A stretch of DNA of 64,000 bases. It comes from Ostrinia nubilalis (lineage: Eukaryota > Arthropoda > Insecta > Lepidoptera > Crambidae). Below are positions 1-11,036 of the stretch, one piece after another. Both the position numbers and the translations under genes were made by a program. Position 1 is the first letter of the stretch. Each line of letters starts with the position of its first letter. The DNA lies in contig NC_087111.1 in the NCBI RefSeq assembly GCF_963855985.1, positions 8,747,001 through 8,811,000 on the forward strand. Direction: 5' to 3'. Below the pieces are notes generated by a model. That model saw nothing but the letters and a program-made list of their open reading frames with translations. It did not search any database and had not been told where the DNA came from.

Positions 1-16
1 TCTCAAGGACGTGTGA

Positions 17-215
17 AGATCGTTTCATCCACGAAGACGCGCCCCACCATTCTTCCGCTAATGTTTGAATGTTATCGGTAGACGCTAAATAATCCATGAG
101 TGCACACGCACATTACAATAATGACGCTCGGATTGCTCGGATCAAACTCCCCGCACCCCCCGCGTTTCACTCGACCAAAAATTGATAGGACGCGTCTTCG
201 TGGATGAAACGATCT
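17..215. mobile_element. MITE with ~25-bp terminal inverted repeats
   Basis: The left end (AGATCGTTTCATCCACGAAG at 17-36, continuing ACGCG) is repeated inverted at 191-215, giving a non-coding element of about 200 bp. A fragment of the same end lies at 61415-61438. No clear target duplication is visible. The class is unknown. Confidence 0.7.
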
Positions 216-501
216 ATAGTTGGATTCCTTTGACAATAGACTACGAGATCGATTCAGGTGAAATCTAAAACTGCTCTACGATTAAACAAAGAATACGCAA
301 TTATTATTTTTTTAAACAAACACAAGACTTAGTTTATTTGGATTGACTTATTTAAAGTATTATAACAAACTGGAAACTTAGCTAAAGTATTCAATAATCC
401 AGGCCAGCGGTCGAAGGGGTTTGATCTACAGAATTCTTAAATCAGCGATTTTATGAATACCCTTGACCAATTAACGTCTCACACTTTAGTTTTGCATATT
501 A

Positions 502-716
502 ACGGGACTGCTCCCACCTCTCGTTCCCTCTGCTGCAACTCCTGTGTAACCAGGATCTACAGCTTGACTGCCAATAAAAACCCAACCAATGAAGGTCAAG
601 TTTGTCCGAGGGAAAGTTAAGCTGTCATTGAATCCACAACGAAATTAATCAGAAGAACATAGGAGGAGTTCGAAGTTAAGGTTCGACTTCCCTCCATTGC
701 AAAGCCGATGACAAAC
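502..716. repeat. Dispersed repeat R1 (copy 1 of 3)
   Basis: This segment carries the motif CTGCAACTCCTGTGTARCC and matches 16571-16698 and 50615-50802 over most of its length. No open frame or inverted ends are seen. It may be the untranslated end of a retroelement, but the class is not recognised. Confidence 0.6.
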
Positions 717-749
717 AAGGTTTAATAACCTTTAAGAAAAGATATTATA

Positions 750-998
750 CAGGGTGTCCCAATAAGTAGTGTCAAGCAGAAACCCAGAGGTAGAGCATCA
801 GTAGGGCTACCAGAATTACCGTAACGTTTTATAGTTTTCGAGTTATGATTTTTTTTACAACATACAGGATTTTTAACTTTTTTAGTTTCCATTCATGTTA
901 TGGGTGTAAATACTTCTGAATCAGCTAGGCCTAGCAGTTATCTAATAATGTACCATATTTCTGGGCTTCAGCTTGACACTACTTTTTGGGACATCCTG
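750..998. mobile_element. TA-flanked MITE, CAGGGTGTCCCA ends
   Basis: The ends read TA-CAGGGTGTCCCA and TGGGACATCCTG-TA, and the inverted match extends inward through AGTAGTGTCAAGC. TA flanks on both sides suggest a Tc1/mariner-like mechanism. There is no transposase frame, so it is non-autonomous. Confidence 0.65.
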
Positions 999-1526
999 TA
1001 TAATATGATTTTGCATATTAGTGAAGCCAGACACAATAAGCAATAAGTTTGTTAAGCCCTTAATCAAATAACAACTAGAAGTGTGAATAATTATTATCAT
1101 AACTTGAATTTATGAACAAACTTAATAATTGAGTCCCATCTGTAGAAACAGAAACAAACAAAGTACCCCAAAAGTAAGTAAACCTCTGTTTTACTTAAGT
1201 TCATAAATGATGTTAAACAGATTGTTGTCACACAAATCATTTTAATGTTATTTTGTAACTTTATAAGGAACAGTTTAAGGTTTTATAAAAATGGCTGTAT
1301 GACAAAACTTTTCAAATAAAAAAATCCAATTATTTTGCATTTGAAGGTAGCAAATATTATTTTTTGTTTAATTTATTTATACTAATATTTTTTATGATTA
1401 AATGTTTGTGTGGGAGCAGTTAGCTAGAGACCTTTGACTTAATTGTTTATTTTTTAAATTGTGTTTAATACTGTATCTCATGTTGATAGCCCAATAAAAT
1501 AAATAAATAAAAAATTTAAACTCATT

Positions 1527-1630
1527 CCCCCTTTTACAACAAAATTAAACGCGCGATGAACAGTGAACCCTGACTTACAATGACGTTTCCATACTAAATG
1601 TCAAAAACCTGGTTCAACGCGCGTTTTATA
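1527..1630. mobile_element. Probable MITE, related to 13395-13510
   Basis: Imperfect inverted ends are present (AAACGCGCGATGAAC against GGTTCAACGCGCGTTT). The core motif TTTCCATACTAAAYGTCA is shared with the clearer element at 13395-13510. The boundaries are approximate. Confidence 0.4.
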
Positions 1631-2002
1631 TGACACTGATTTAAGTTACTATCGATAAAAATATCGATACATCGCCATCACTAGTGTAGTGCATTGCGCT
1701 GTTAACTTGTCCCGAACAAACACTCCATTCGTGCGTTTAGGCATTCACTAAATTCTATTCAATTGTTTTTTCGCTTGGAACATACTTTTTTCATTATTGC
1801 GATATCTATTCTATTTTTGTTTTTTCTTTTTCATTATTGCGATATCTATTTTATTTTTGTTTTTTCATTGCATTTGACAGTGAATTTGTTTTATAGGATG
1901 TTATAAAAGGAGTAAAAAAGGAGCATGTAGGCCGTCTCTAATTTACATAGGATTTCACAGTGATTATCGAATTTCCTGAAATAATAATATCTTTTCTTTT
2001 TT
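1631..2002. other. Gene-free AT-rich stretch with DRE-like motif
   Basis: No gene is seen. A short inverted pair CTATCGATA/TATCGATA at about 1650-1670 resembles the insect DRE site TATCGATA. A near-perfect 45-bp duplication (TTTTTCATTATTGCGATATC) lies at about 1785-1865. Neither is enough to call a promoter. Confidence 0.3.
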
Positions 2003-2295
2003 TTATGCAAGACAAGGCAGGTATTTGACCGCAGTCGCACCTGGTATTAAGTGGTAGGATGGTACATATCGGCCCTGTAAGTGCCTATTCACTCTCGCCT
2101 TGAAAAGCACGGATTAATATAGTCTTCAGGAAAGACAGCAGCAGGCAGCGAGTTCCAGTCCCTAGCTGTTCGCATTATAAAAGAGTCATCGAAACGCTCA
2201 GTGCGAGCTGGTGGAATGTTGACAATGAATAATCGACGTCTTCTACACATAATAAAACAGTGGGTATTTCCCACCATAATTTTAACCTTAATCAC
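2003..2295 (-). pseudogene. LINE ORF2 C-terminus, frameshifted remnant
   Basis: Read on the minus strand, the frame contains RTERFDDSFIMRTARDWNSL and then PAAVFP, a pattern typical of the C-terminal region of non-LTR retrotransposon reverse transcriptases (CR1/Jockey-like LINEs). The frame stops early near 2089. A shift of frame around 2100-2112 restores FKARVNRHLQG and runs on to a TAA at 2003-2005, so this is a single-frameshift pseudogene. The upstream RT domain is absent, as expected for a 5'-truncated copy. The family identity rests on recognised motifs, not on a search. Confidence 0.7.
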
Positions 2296-2589
2296 TTATC
2301 ATAAGTTCCAAAAACAATAAAAAATAACATGTTATGCCGGTTAAAGTGTTACATACCTACCTAAAGCTGTAGTAAAAGCCAGTCCAAAAACAAAGGACTT
2401 CACAATAGAAAAAAATGGCGTCCCAAACTAGTTTACCGTCCAATTTTTGACAATCGAATATGCATGACTAATCAAATTCACTGACTATTTTACGCAGTTT
2501 TCCGAACGTTCCCCGCATTGTAGTTGTGGAGTTTGTGCGGATTTTTTAGAATTGATTTACGAAATGAACATTTCGTAAATACGTAGGAA

Positions 2590-2840
2590 CTAGCTTTCTG
2601 CCCGCGGCCTCGCTCGCGTGGAATTTTGTCTGTCACAGAAAAACTTTATTGCGCGCGTTCCTGTTTCAAAAACTGGGATAAAAAATATCCTATGTCCTTT
2701 CCCGGGACTCAAACTATCTCTATGCCAAATTGCATCAAAATCGGTCCAGTGGTTTAGGCGTGACAGACAAAACAGACGGACAGACATAGTTACTTTCGCA
2801 TTTATAATTTACTATAGATATATTAGTATAGAAGTATAGA
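2590..2840 (-). mobile_element. Helitron, non-autonomous (Lep1-like), reversed
   Basis: The element reads on the minus strand and ends at 2590 in CTAGT after a GC-rich hairpin (CGCGGGCAG). It begins near 2840 with a TATACTAATAT-like start. The same ~240-bp sequence recurs at 5791, 57303, 59317 and 60297. Repeat-borne ORFs beginning MEFCLSQKNFIARV are by-products of this sequence and not genes. Confidence 0.8.
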
Positions 2841-2970
2841 TTTGAACCAAGGTTTTCCGCTGTTTTGTACGATAAGACAAAGAAAGGTGGAAATAAAATT
2901 GAAGTGAAAAAAGTAATAACAAAATACTCAAGAAACTCGAAGTGACAGTCATTTTTTTTTCAGAATAGAC

Positions 2971-3080
2971 CATTCATTCGTTCGTTCGTTTACAACGACT
3001 TCTACAACGACCGGTCCTGCGCTGTCCACATCCAGGTACTTAATTCCTGTAACCTTCCCCAGATCGTCGGTCCACCTTGT
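2971..3080 (-). mobile_element. RTE-type LINE 3' end, (CGAA)n tail, internal deletion
   Basis: The tail reads as (TTCG)n on the plus strand, followed by the LINE end (ACGACCGGTCCTGCGCTG and AGATCGTCGGTCCACCTTGT). Bases that normally encode the FVQQWTSFG terminus are missing, so the copy is internally deleted. Confidence 0.65.
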
Positions 3081-3128
3081 CATAAATCATTACCAATACA
3101 CACAGCTTTCTAGGAGGTTATCCGTACT

Positions 3129-3461
3129 TTTAACCTCTTACCTACGGGAGGCACCTATAGTTGCCAAGTCAAAAGTCACTTCTCAATACGGGTGGCATCT
3201 ATTGTTATTTTGGTAAAGCCAATACTAAATCACGGTTTACGACAAAAAAACAATAAAATTGCAAATTAAGTGTAAAATGCGCTTGTAATTATGAAACTAC
3301 ATTAGTTGCAGAATATAATATTCCAAATTTCAATACCGTAAGTCTCATACTTTTTAAAATATCTTGATGTAAAGTGGAGCAAACAATTTTATAGGTTAAA
3401 ATACCCCGTATTGAGAGGCGACTTTGGGTTTCCAAGGGCCCGTAGGTAAAGGGTTAAAACT
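3129..3461. mobile_element. MITE with ~60-bp imperfect inverted ends
   Basis: The left end (TTTTAACCTCTTACCTACGG) is matched inverted at 3428-3461 (CCGTAGGTAAAGGGTTAAAA). The match continues inward through TCTCAATACGGG. The element is about 330 bp and non-coding. Confidence 0.65.
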
Positions 3462-3770
3462 TTACAATACTTAAGATTTCCTTTCAAGGGTTCTACACCA
3501 AAAGAATAAGAAACTCCTAACTGAACTTTCAAAAGAAGTAATTTACGTACAATATCAAACTACGAGCTACGGATAATTCAAACTATGCTACAACGCTACG
3601 ATAGCGAGCGCCGTAGCTCGTAGCACCGAGATATTTTATCGTAGAACTTTTAGCACTCGTGGTCGCCTCGCGGCGGTTTAGTAGTTGGAATAACTCTTTT
3701 AATCTAAAGGTCCTGGGATCTGTTCTTATGAGGGAGGGCTCAAAAAGACATTTTTAATACTATTCAGTTT

Positions 3771-4135
3771 TTTCATCATTATTGCAGCCATAGGACGTCC
3801 ACTGCTGAATATTGGCGGCCGTTCGGTGTAGTGGTTCAGAACGGACTACTATGCCGAGAGGTCCCGGGTTCGATTCTCGGTCGGGCAGAAATTGAAATGA
3901 TGAATTTTAATTTCTGTGACGGGTCTGGGTGTTACTATGTATAATATGTATGTATTTAAAAAAAAAAAAAGTATATAAGTAGTATATCCGTTAAGCTAGC
4001 ACCCATAACACAAGCATATTAATTGCTTACTTTGGGGCTAGATGGCGCTGTGTGAGATTGTCCAAAGATATTTATTTATTTATTATTTATAGGCGTTCCC
4101 CAATGATTTCCATGTTGACCGGTTGGTAGCGGTAT
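3771..4135 (-). mobile_element. RTE-type LINE 3' end, (ATG)n tail, split by a SINE
   Basis: The parts 3771-3813 (TCATCATT then GCAGCCATAGGACGTCCACT) and 4089-4133 (CCCCAATGATTTCC then GGTTGGTAGCGG) are the two halves of one LINE end seen intact at 35330. The break is filled by the SINE at 3814-4086. Confidence 0.75.
3814..4086 (+). mobile_element. tRNA-derived SINE, nested
   Basis: The head carries a pol III A box (GTGTAGTGGTTCAGA) and B box (GGTTCGATTC at 3867-3876). A body with an A-run and the segment CTAGCACCCATAACACAAGC follows, and it ends in a (TATT)n tail. The body matches the common Metulj-type lepidopteran SINE as I remember it. It is inserted into an RTE LINE end. Confidence 0.75.
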
Positions 4136-4399
4136 TTTTTAATAACTAGAAAAAAAAACTATTGCTTTACTTCCAGTTATTGCTGTATGCAATGACATAC
4201 GTATGCTCAATAATTTAATCTACATTGCAGATTTCATGTAAAAAGACATGGAGACTGGACCATAAATCATTTACCTTTGAAGAAATGGAAAAAGCCTGTA
4301 ACAAGTATTAGCATAACATCACTGAAAGCGAAGTGTGGCGACACAGACCACTTATCCCATAGATGCCCGATGGCTGAAAAGTAGTCATTAATGTTGATA

Positions 4400-5165
4400 A
4401 AACTCAGTAAAAACTCAGTAAAACTCATTTATTTCTGTAAGTAGGCTTTAAAAAAGCACTTTTACACGTCCCAGTATTAACCCTACCACTGCTTCAGGAC
4501 AATAAATGGGCCAGTGCTGAGAAGAAGCAGCGCAAGAAACTCAGACACTATTGTCAGCCTCTTTTTCAAAGGTTTACAGGTTTTCAAAATACATAGTTAT
4601 AAATATTTATGCGAGCTAGGCAGTTACGCATCCCAAACATTTTTATCTTTTAAATAATCATCGACTTTATAGCAGGGTTCGAGGATATATATCAAGGGAT
4701 ATATATCAAGATTTTGATGATATATATCAACTTTTAAAATTTGTTACTGTATTTGTACTTTTTGACATAAGATTTTTATTTTTTTAGTTGATTTTGCCGT
4801 ATTTCAAAGATATTTTATGTTTTTGCTTTATTTGTCTGATTTTAAGTTTTAAAAACATTAAAAACATGTTTATGTAACACATATGCAATAGTATTCATGA
4901 ATAATACAATAAAATAATACTTTGGCTTTCATACAAAATTGATATATATCAAAGTTGATATATATCGTATATATATCATAAATATCCGATATTTTGATAT
5001 TTATAATAAATATCGGATATTTTCGAACCCTGCTTTATAGTAGCCCTTTTTCATTAAGGTACTTTTAATATGTGCTTTGAATTTATGAATGGGTAGTTCT
5101 ACAACAGTTTGTGGTAATTTATTATAATTTAATACATTTCCCCATAAATCCGGATAATTAAGGAT
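4400..5165 (-). mobile_element. LINE 3' end (Jockey/CR1-like) with ORF2 C-terminus, interrupted
   Basis: On the minus strand the last ORF2 codons run from about 5165 to 5033 and resume at 4672-4624. The sequence includes LPQTVVELPIHKFKAH and ends KDKNVWDA before TAA at 4624-4626. The 3'UTR follows to about 4400, with the motif CCCTACCACTGCTTC that recurs at 23700-23850. The frame is continuous once the hAT-like insertion 4673-5032 and one 8-bp target copy are ignored. The upstream part of ORF2 is lost or degraded. Confidence 0.7.
4673..5032. mobile_element. hAT-like MITE with perfect 8-bp target duplication
   Basis: The ends CAGGGTTCGA and TCGAACCCTG are flanked by CTTTATAG at 4665-4672 and 5033-5040, a perfect 8-bp duplication as made by hAT transposases. 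The 360-bp core is very AT-rich with at least six GATATATATCA-like palindromes. It interrupts the ORF2 C-terminus of a LINE. Confidence 0.85.
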
Positions 5166-5365
5166 CCGCTAGTTTATGATCTTCCTTTTTTTCATCTTGA
5201 CAATTCTAGTTATCGTTTTGAGGTCGATTAATAAAGACCTCTTCTGCCTTAAAAGAACATCTTTACTTCTTTAGTTAAAATTGTGAACAACATAGTTGGC
5301 GAATCACTCTTAGAACACTCTTTTTCCCGGAATCCTCAAGCATAGAGGAACTATCTTACCTCCAG

Positions 5366-5528
5366 CTGTTTCAAAAACCGGGATAAAACTATCCTATGTC
5401 CTTTCCCAGGACTCAAACAATCTCTATGCCAAATTTCATCAAAATCGGTTCAGTGGTTTATGCGTGAGAGCAAGACAGACAGACAGACAAAGTTACTTTG
5501 GCATTTATAATAAAGTATTAGTATAAAT
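5366..5528 (-). mobile_element. Helitron fragment (Lep1-like), reversed
   Basis: The sequence from TGTTTCAAAAACC to GTATTAGTATAA matches the 5' two thirds of the Helitron at 5791-6027. The 3' CTAG terminus is missing. Confidence 0.7.
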
Positions 5529-5682
5529 TTATTAACACCAACAAGACATACATACACCATTTTAGACAATGTACCTATGTATGTATGTAGGTAGGTATAG
5601 TTATTTTCCACTGTTTATTTTTTAAATAGTCCGCGTTTGGGCGCGAATAAGACGTTTTTATTCTAAAAAGTTATTTATTTAC

Positions 5683-5775
5683 TTCGTTCGTTCGTTTCAG
5701 CCGAAAGACGTCCACTGCTGGACAAAGGCCTCCCCCAAGGATTTCCACAAAGACCGGTCCTGCGCCGCTCGCAAC
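5683..5775 (-). mobile_element. RTE-type LINE 3' end, (CGAA)n tail
   Basis: A (TTCG)n tail is followed by TTTCAGCCGAAAGACGTCCA and the adjacent end sequence. Only about 90 bp survive, which encode the last residues of the LINE ORF in antisense. Confidence 0.75.
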
Positions 5776-5790
5776 TTATTTATTTACTTA

Positions 5791-6027
5791 CTAGCTTTCC
5801 GCCCGCGGCTTCGCCCGCGTGGAATTTTGTCTGTCACAGAAAAACTTTATCGCGCGCGTCCCTGTTTCAAAAACCGGGATAAAAACTATCCTATGTTCTT
5901 TCCCGGGACTCAAACTATCTCTATGCCAAATTTCATCAAAATCGGTTGCGAGGTTTAAGCGGGAAAGCGTAACAGACAGACAGACAGACAGACAGAGTTA
6001 CTTTCGCATTTATAATATTAGTTGGGA
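5791..6027 (-). mobile_element. Helitron, non-autonomous (Lep1-like), full length, reversed
   Basis: CTAG at 5791-5794 is followed by the complementary hairpin GCCCGCGGCTTCGCCCGCG. The body reaches (CAGA)n and ATAATATTAGT near 6027. This is among the best-preserved copies in the window. Confidence 0.85.
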
Positions 6028-6312
6028 TTAGTTGGGAAGTTGGGATTTATGATCAATCTGAGCAAAGTAAGAAACTAAAGTTTTATCAAACCAAAGTTAG
6101 ATTCAGCCATTTTCCTCATAGAAACTTTACCTCTAATCTCCACAATACATCATCTGAAGGGTGCGGGCACCTACAAAGCCTCGCGAACACGTCTCAAGAA
6201 CCTCCTTACCGATTATTGACTTTACTTTGTGAACGTTAAACATCAATTTAATGTTGATATCTGGCATATCGATTTAAGTTACGCTAGAACGACTTTTTAT
6301 AATGTAACCTTT

Positions 6313-6605
6313 AAGGTCTCTACCCTCTACACCGTATCATACCATGACCGTGCTAATAACGTGTCAGGACTCAGGCACGAAAAGCAACACGATACGCTCT
6401 ACTATGCCCACTGAACGGATCGAAAATATTCTCGCCGACATTTGTTGACGCTCCGTGCATGGCACGGGATGCTGGTCGGTGACGGAACGGTCTACTGGGA
6501 ACAGTGTCATACTTTTCAATACAAATAATATTTATTTGCCTGACACGTTCCTAGCACGGTCATGGACTCATGGTATGATGATACGGTGTAGTGGGTAGAG
6601 ACCTT
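6313..6605. mobile_element. MITE, GGTCTCTACC ends
   Basis: The left end AAGGTCTCTACC..CTACACCGTATCAT is matched inverted at 6571-6605. Both sides show TTTA next to the ends, a possible 4-bp target copy. The interior is non-coding. Confidence 0.65.
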
Positions 6606-6608
6606 TAT

Positions 6609-6755
6609 GCTTCAACCACACCAACGCGTGCAGATCGCCATCGCTGGCGTGATCATAGGTCAATGACAGGTCATGCAAACTGTCATGGGTCGCGCGACCT
6701 GTCATTGGCCTGATCGCGCCCGGTGGCGATCTGCACGCGTTGGTGTAATTGAAGC
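6609..6755. mobile_element. MITE M5, long palindrome
   Basis: The ends GCTTCAACCACACCAACGCG and the inverted CGCGTTGGTGTAATTGAAGC fold into a near-complete hairpin about 147 bp long. Related copies lie at 43637-43790 and 47676-48108, the latter split by a LINE. Confidence 0.75.
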
Positions 6756-6759
6756 TTTA

Positions 6760-7495
6760 AACCAATCATAGCTTTATAAATGAAAGGTTAATAAAGTCTT
6801 TATTCGTAAAAGGTTTCCCCTGGGTCTTAAACAATATCTATGCCAAGCTTCATTTAAAGCGGTTGAATTTTAGCTAGAAAGAGTATCAAATATCCATATC
6901 CAATACCTAATAGCCAATACCTCAACTTTCGGTAAATATGTATCCATCAGATTATCCGATCACTAGGCATAATACACTCAACATCAAATAAACCGCACCT
7001 TCCGCGATGCGAACTTTAAAGATTTTCTTCTGACACAATCATGGTGCCCCAACAATATTGGTGTTATTTGAAAGCCAAATAAATATCCTTAAAGAAAAAC
7101 ACATTTAACTTCTTAATAAATGATTAACATATACCATAAATGTGACTTGAAAAAAGACCTCACTTTGGGCTCACCTCTGGGATCAATTAGACCAAATTTT
7201 ATGGTTATAAAACCAAATAATGATCACACGTGTCCTCTTCAACAGATGGATAGCGGTAAATCCCAACTTAACAGTTTTATAGCCATAAAAGTTAGCTCAA
7301 GCGTAACTACCTATTTTTTGAAGAAGTGACTCTGGATCCTTCTAAAAACTCATTTTTGGGATAAAAACAGTTCCTTTAATGAAATGAAGGTTAGAACTAG
7401 GCTTTCAAATGCAACCAATGTTGGCGGGAAGTGGGGATGCATACGTTTGAGAAGTGCTTGTTGCGGGAGGTGCGATTTATTTGATGCCGAGTGTA
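6760..7495. other. No gene recognised
   Basis: Only short open frames (at most 93 codons) with no recognisable domain or codon pattern are seen. A Helitron-like remnant is possible near 6780-6900 (TATGCCAAGCTTCATTTAAA), but it is too weak to delimit. Confidence 0.3.
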
Positions 7496-7499
7496 TTAA

Positions 7500-8250
7500 T
7501 GATAGATCGCCCGGTGCTTTGTCCTGCTGGAAGGCTCTTCTGGAAGGACTGGTCTTTTGTTCTAAACGTCCTGCCAGAAGATTATCGCAAGTCCTGCCCG
7601 CAGTACGCAATTTGTACGTGTTTGCTTGCTGGTCCTTCCAGCAGTACGGTGACCTTCAAATTTGAACTCATCCTCACCAGAAGTAGTAAACACTTGGTTA
7701 GTGTTTATTAAATAAAAAGTCATGTCGTAGAATCATTTTGTTTAACCAGTATTTTACTTTTCTTAATATATTATAAACTTGTTTATCTTCTTTCAACTTA
7801 ACTAATAGGAACTATAATAAGGAACTTTAAATTAATTACTTTGGTACGTCACTTTGTATTAGAAATTACACCTATCACTTACAAATACACTACAAATTAA
7901 AAACAAAAACAAGAAATAAATTATAAATGTTTGATTAGGCTGGAATACTTCACATTCATTATAATATTATCGCCAAAATGTTGCCGACTCCACGCCCGGC
8001 GCGTCAAAATGTGTCGCGCGAGCGCGAACGCGCTGCCCCCGTGTATACTCGTGCGCCATCGGGCTCCGACTAACGGTTAGTCGCGTTTTTCGATCTTGGG
8101 CACTATTGGGTGAAAGAGAGAGAAACACTCTATTTTTTCGTGTAAATTTGAAATTTGTACAATGTATACTTACGAAACTGTGATCTTTTAATTTTGCGTC
8201 CTACCGGAAGTACTTTAAGTCCTGCTGGCAGGACTCCGGGCGATCTATCA
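7500..8250. mobile_element. TTAA-flanked element with internal palindromic motifs
   Basis: The ends TGATAGATCGCCCGG and CCGGGCGATCTATCA are perfect 15-bp inverted repeats. TTAA lies on both sides (7496-7499, 8251-8254), the target signature of piggyBac-type transposons. The first 140 bp carry several copies of a GTCCTGCYGGMAGGAC-like palindrome, and two more lie at 8198-8235. The interior holds a GC-rich patch at 7980-8090. No transposase frame is present. Confidence 0.6.
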
Positions 8251-8734
8251 TTAAGTAGAATAGTAAGACACGGGTCTTAACGCGACGTTTATTAATGAGT
8301 TATATTATGTACTCACGGCTTGACGTTTCGGCTGCGATGCTACAGCCGTGGTCACAAGCAGACTGGCGGTTCTTTTTGAAGTTTTTGAATTTCGGTTAAA
8401 GTGGAACACGAAAGTTTAAAATGTAATATTATGTAAGTAGGTCATTTTGTACCGCTACCTCTATACTCCTAGTGGTCTGTGTACACATGAGGCCTTGAAT
8501 TGAAACGTGAATAGCGCCGTCCCATCGGCTCTCGGAATATGAACTAGTTTCAGCCGGCGCGCCGGAATATCTGAGTCGGAACCTATTTTTAAATACAGGT
8601 ACATTAAGCATACACATTTTTGCTGAAAAATCACCCCAATTACAACCACATTAGATTCTAGGGTGAATAGTAGACTTGTGCTGCAGTATTGTGTACACAC
8701 AAAAAATACAGGTATGTATTTATTACTTACTACT

Positions 8735-8880
8735 TAGTAGTTTTCATGAAAACTATTCTACGAATTTTCGGGTTTTCAACATTTCTCAATACCAAATTAC
8801 ATCTAAATCGGTACAGCGGTTTAAGCGTGAAGAGGTAATGGACTACTTTTGCATTTATAATTATTAGTATTTACGTATTT
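8735..8880 (-). mobile_element. Degraded Helitron fragment, reversed
   Basis: ACATCTAAATCGGTACAGCG, GCGTGAAGAGGTAA and GCATTTATAATTATTAGTAT follow the order of the Lep1-like Helitron 5' half. The terminus is lost. Confidence 0.55.
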
Positions 8881-9543
8881 ACGAGTATGCTAGTATGAAT
8901 GTAAGTAATTATTGTATTTTAGCACCAATTGCAGTATTTAAATACACAACGGACTATACTCGGCGTAAAGACTTGTGGCAGTAATAAAACACGGTGTAAT
9001 AATAAAACAGTGCATATCACGTTTTATTTCGCACTCATACTGGTTATAGGTAACGTCACACAGAGGCAGGCAAAGCGTTGTTTAGTATAGGTACGTAATA
9101 ATTAATAAAATATTGGCTAGTGTGCATCTGTGTTTCAAAAATTACCTATGGCCACGAGTCTTTGCGTTGAGTACAATATTTTTGTACGAAAAAACAGCAT
9201 AAAAAAATTAAATTACATATTTGGCAGCAATAAACCGAACACGTTAAAGTAATGAGAATTGGGTGCCAATAATACACGCAATATTCGATCTTATTTCTAG
9301 CACGATACGGAGTATTATCGAATAAATAGTTATAGTAAGTAGTTCGCGTTAACGTGGTCGGATCACGCCTTGTTTATTTATATTAACACCTTGAACAAAG
9401 TGAGACTAAGTGAGACAAATCATGGTACGTCTAGGTCACCTTTAGTTAATGCTCACCCTAGACTTTTGCGTACGAAAAGACATTCCCTACATGTTATGGA
9501 AACAAAAATAGGTAGGCACTTTCTAAATTTATTATTTGGTATT

Positions 9544-9754
9544 CGTTCGTTCGTTTCAGCCGAATGACGTCCACTGCTGGACAAAGGCCTCCTCTAAGGT
9601 TTTCCACAATGAACGGTCCTGCGCTGCCCGCATCCAGGCTCTTCCCGCGACCTTCACCAGATCGTCGGTCCACCTAGTAGGAGGCCTGCCCACGCTACGT
9701 CTTCCAGCCCGTGGTCGCCACTCGAGAACTTTTCTGCCCCAACGGCCATCGTCG
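9544..9754 (-). mobile_element. RTE-type LINE 3' end with 11-bp target duplication
   Basis: The minus-strand frame covers GRWGRKVLEWRPRAGRRSVG through FVQQWTSFG, the C-terminus of the lepidopteran RTE endonuclease-reverse transcriptase, followed by a (CGAA)n tail. TATTTGGTATT is repeated exactly at 9533-9543 and 9755-9765. This is a 5'-truncated insertion of 211 bp. Confidence 0.9.
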
Positions 9755-9814
9755 TATTTGGTATTGTCACAATAAAATATAATATCGTGCAAAATAGTTC
9801 AAATAAAATTATAG

Positions 9815-9970
9815 TTATTCCTCGGAACAAACGATCCTTGCTAAGTACACAATAATAAGTGAAACAAAAAATCAAACGCACAGCATTGAATAGAGCTGTG
9901 TGATTGGTTCATGTGTCACCCTGTACGTCCACGCGCACTGTGAGACCTCATAGTAATGTGAACACGGGCG
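9815..9970. mobile_element. MITE M1 copy, divergent left end
   Basis: It matches the M1 family (CGATnCTTGCTTAAGTGAAG through TGAGACCTCATAGTAATG) and ends in ACACGGGCG. The left terminus is poorly preserved. Confidence 0.65.
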
Positions 9971-10353
9971 TAAGTTCTCAACTGGTTCTTCGATCGCATC
10001 AATCAGAAGACGTCCACTGCTGGACAAAGGGTAGGCCAATGAATCCATACAAACGACCTGTTTTGTCCCTTACTTGAATATTTAAAATATTCATACATTA
10101 CATAATAGTATACACTGTTTTGATATTATGCCCTAAATACATAATATAGGTTTTATGATTGACGCCTCCAATTATGTCACATTTTGCCAAGCCGCCTTAT
10201 TAATGTAATGTGGCGACTAGCGGCTTCGATGTTTAAATAATAATACTTATAATTATGTATACGTTTTCATGCCTAAAGCCACTGAATCAATTTTGATTAA
10301 TTTTGACATTGAGATGATGAAAATTAAATACGTAAAACCTATCAAATATTACA

Positions 10354-10555
10354 TAGTATAAAACAAAGTCCCTTTTCGCTGTCTGTCCCTATGTATGCTT
10401 AGATCTTTAGAACTACACAACGGATTTTGATGCGGTTTTTTCAATAGATAAAGTGACTCAAGAGGAAGGTTTTATAGGTATAAAACATGTATATTATAGA
10501 AGAGAAAAGCCGGGAAATTCCATTGCAACCGTGAGAAACCGGGGCGGGCCGCTAG
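10354..10555 (+). mobile_element. Helitron variant ending CTAG
   Basis: It starts with TAGTATAAAACAAAGTC and ends with GGGGCGGGCCGCTAGT. A shorter relative sits at 60533-60649. The body differs from the Lep1-like type. Confidence 0.6.
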
Positions 10556-11036
10556 TTTGTTATAAAAAAATCATTTGTATAAAACATATAAGTATTCTAC
10601 GCACGTACTGGTCATAAGTTGTTTCTATTTCGTAGCGCGTTCATTTCTTATTTGTAAGTCAATCAATGTCTGAACTCAGACTTATTAATCAATTCAATAA
10701 CATTTTTCCAATTGAATTCCATAATTGCATTCAGTCGCAATTTATATTTCGTATCACGCACAGAAATCGCGAAAGAGACAGTAAATCAAAGTTTATCCAT
10801 CTCATTCCTTACAAAAGTTTAGAAGAAGCTTTTTGCAAAGCTCTCATTTAACTCGCAAAAATTCACATTGTCAAAAACATTCCGAAAATCTGTTCTTCGT
10901 ACTGGAAGCGCCCACATCGGTGAGCTTTCGGGGAGCTTTCGCTAGTATAAGCTTGGATGCGGTGGAGTCGACACGTGGTTCGCGTCTCGCAGCTTTTCCG
11001 AGAGCTCATCGTAGATACCGATTGTTCGAAAGTTTC

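Noticed and set aside
3818..3892. Functional tRNA gene at the SINE head
   Set aside because: A and B boxes are present, but the segment continues into a SINE body and the stems are mismatched.
7978..8090. GC-rich patch as a gene promoter
   Set aside because: It sits inside a TTAA-flanked element, and no initiator with correctly spaced downstream element or donor was found.
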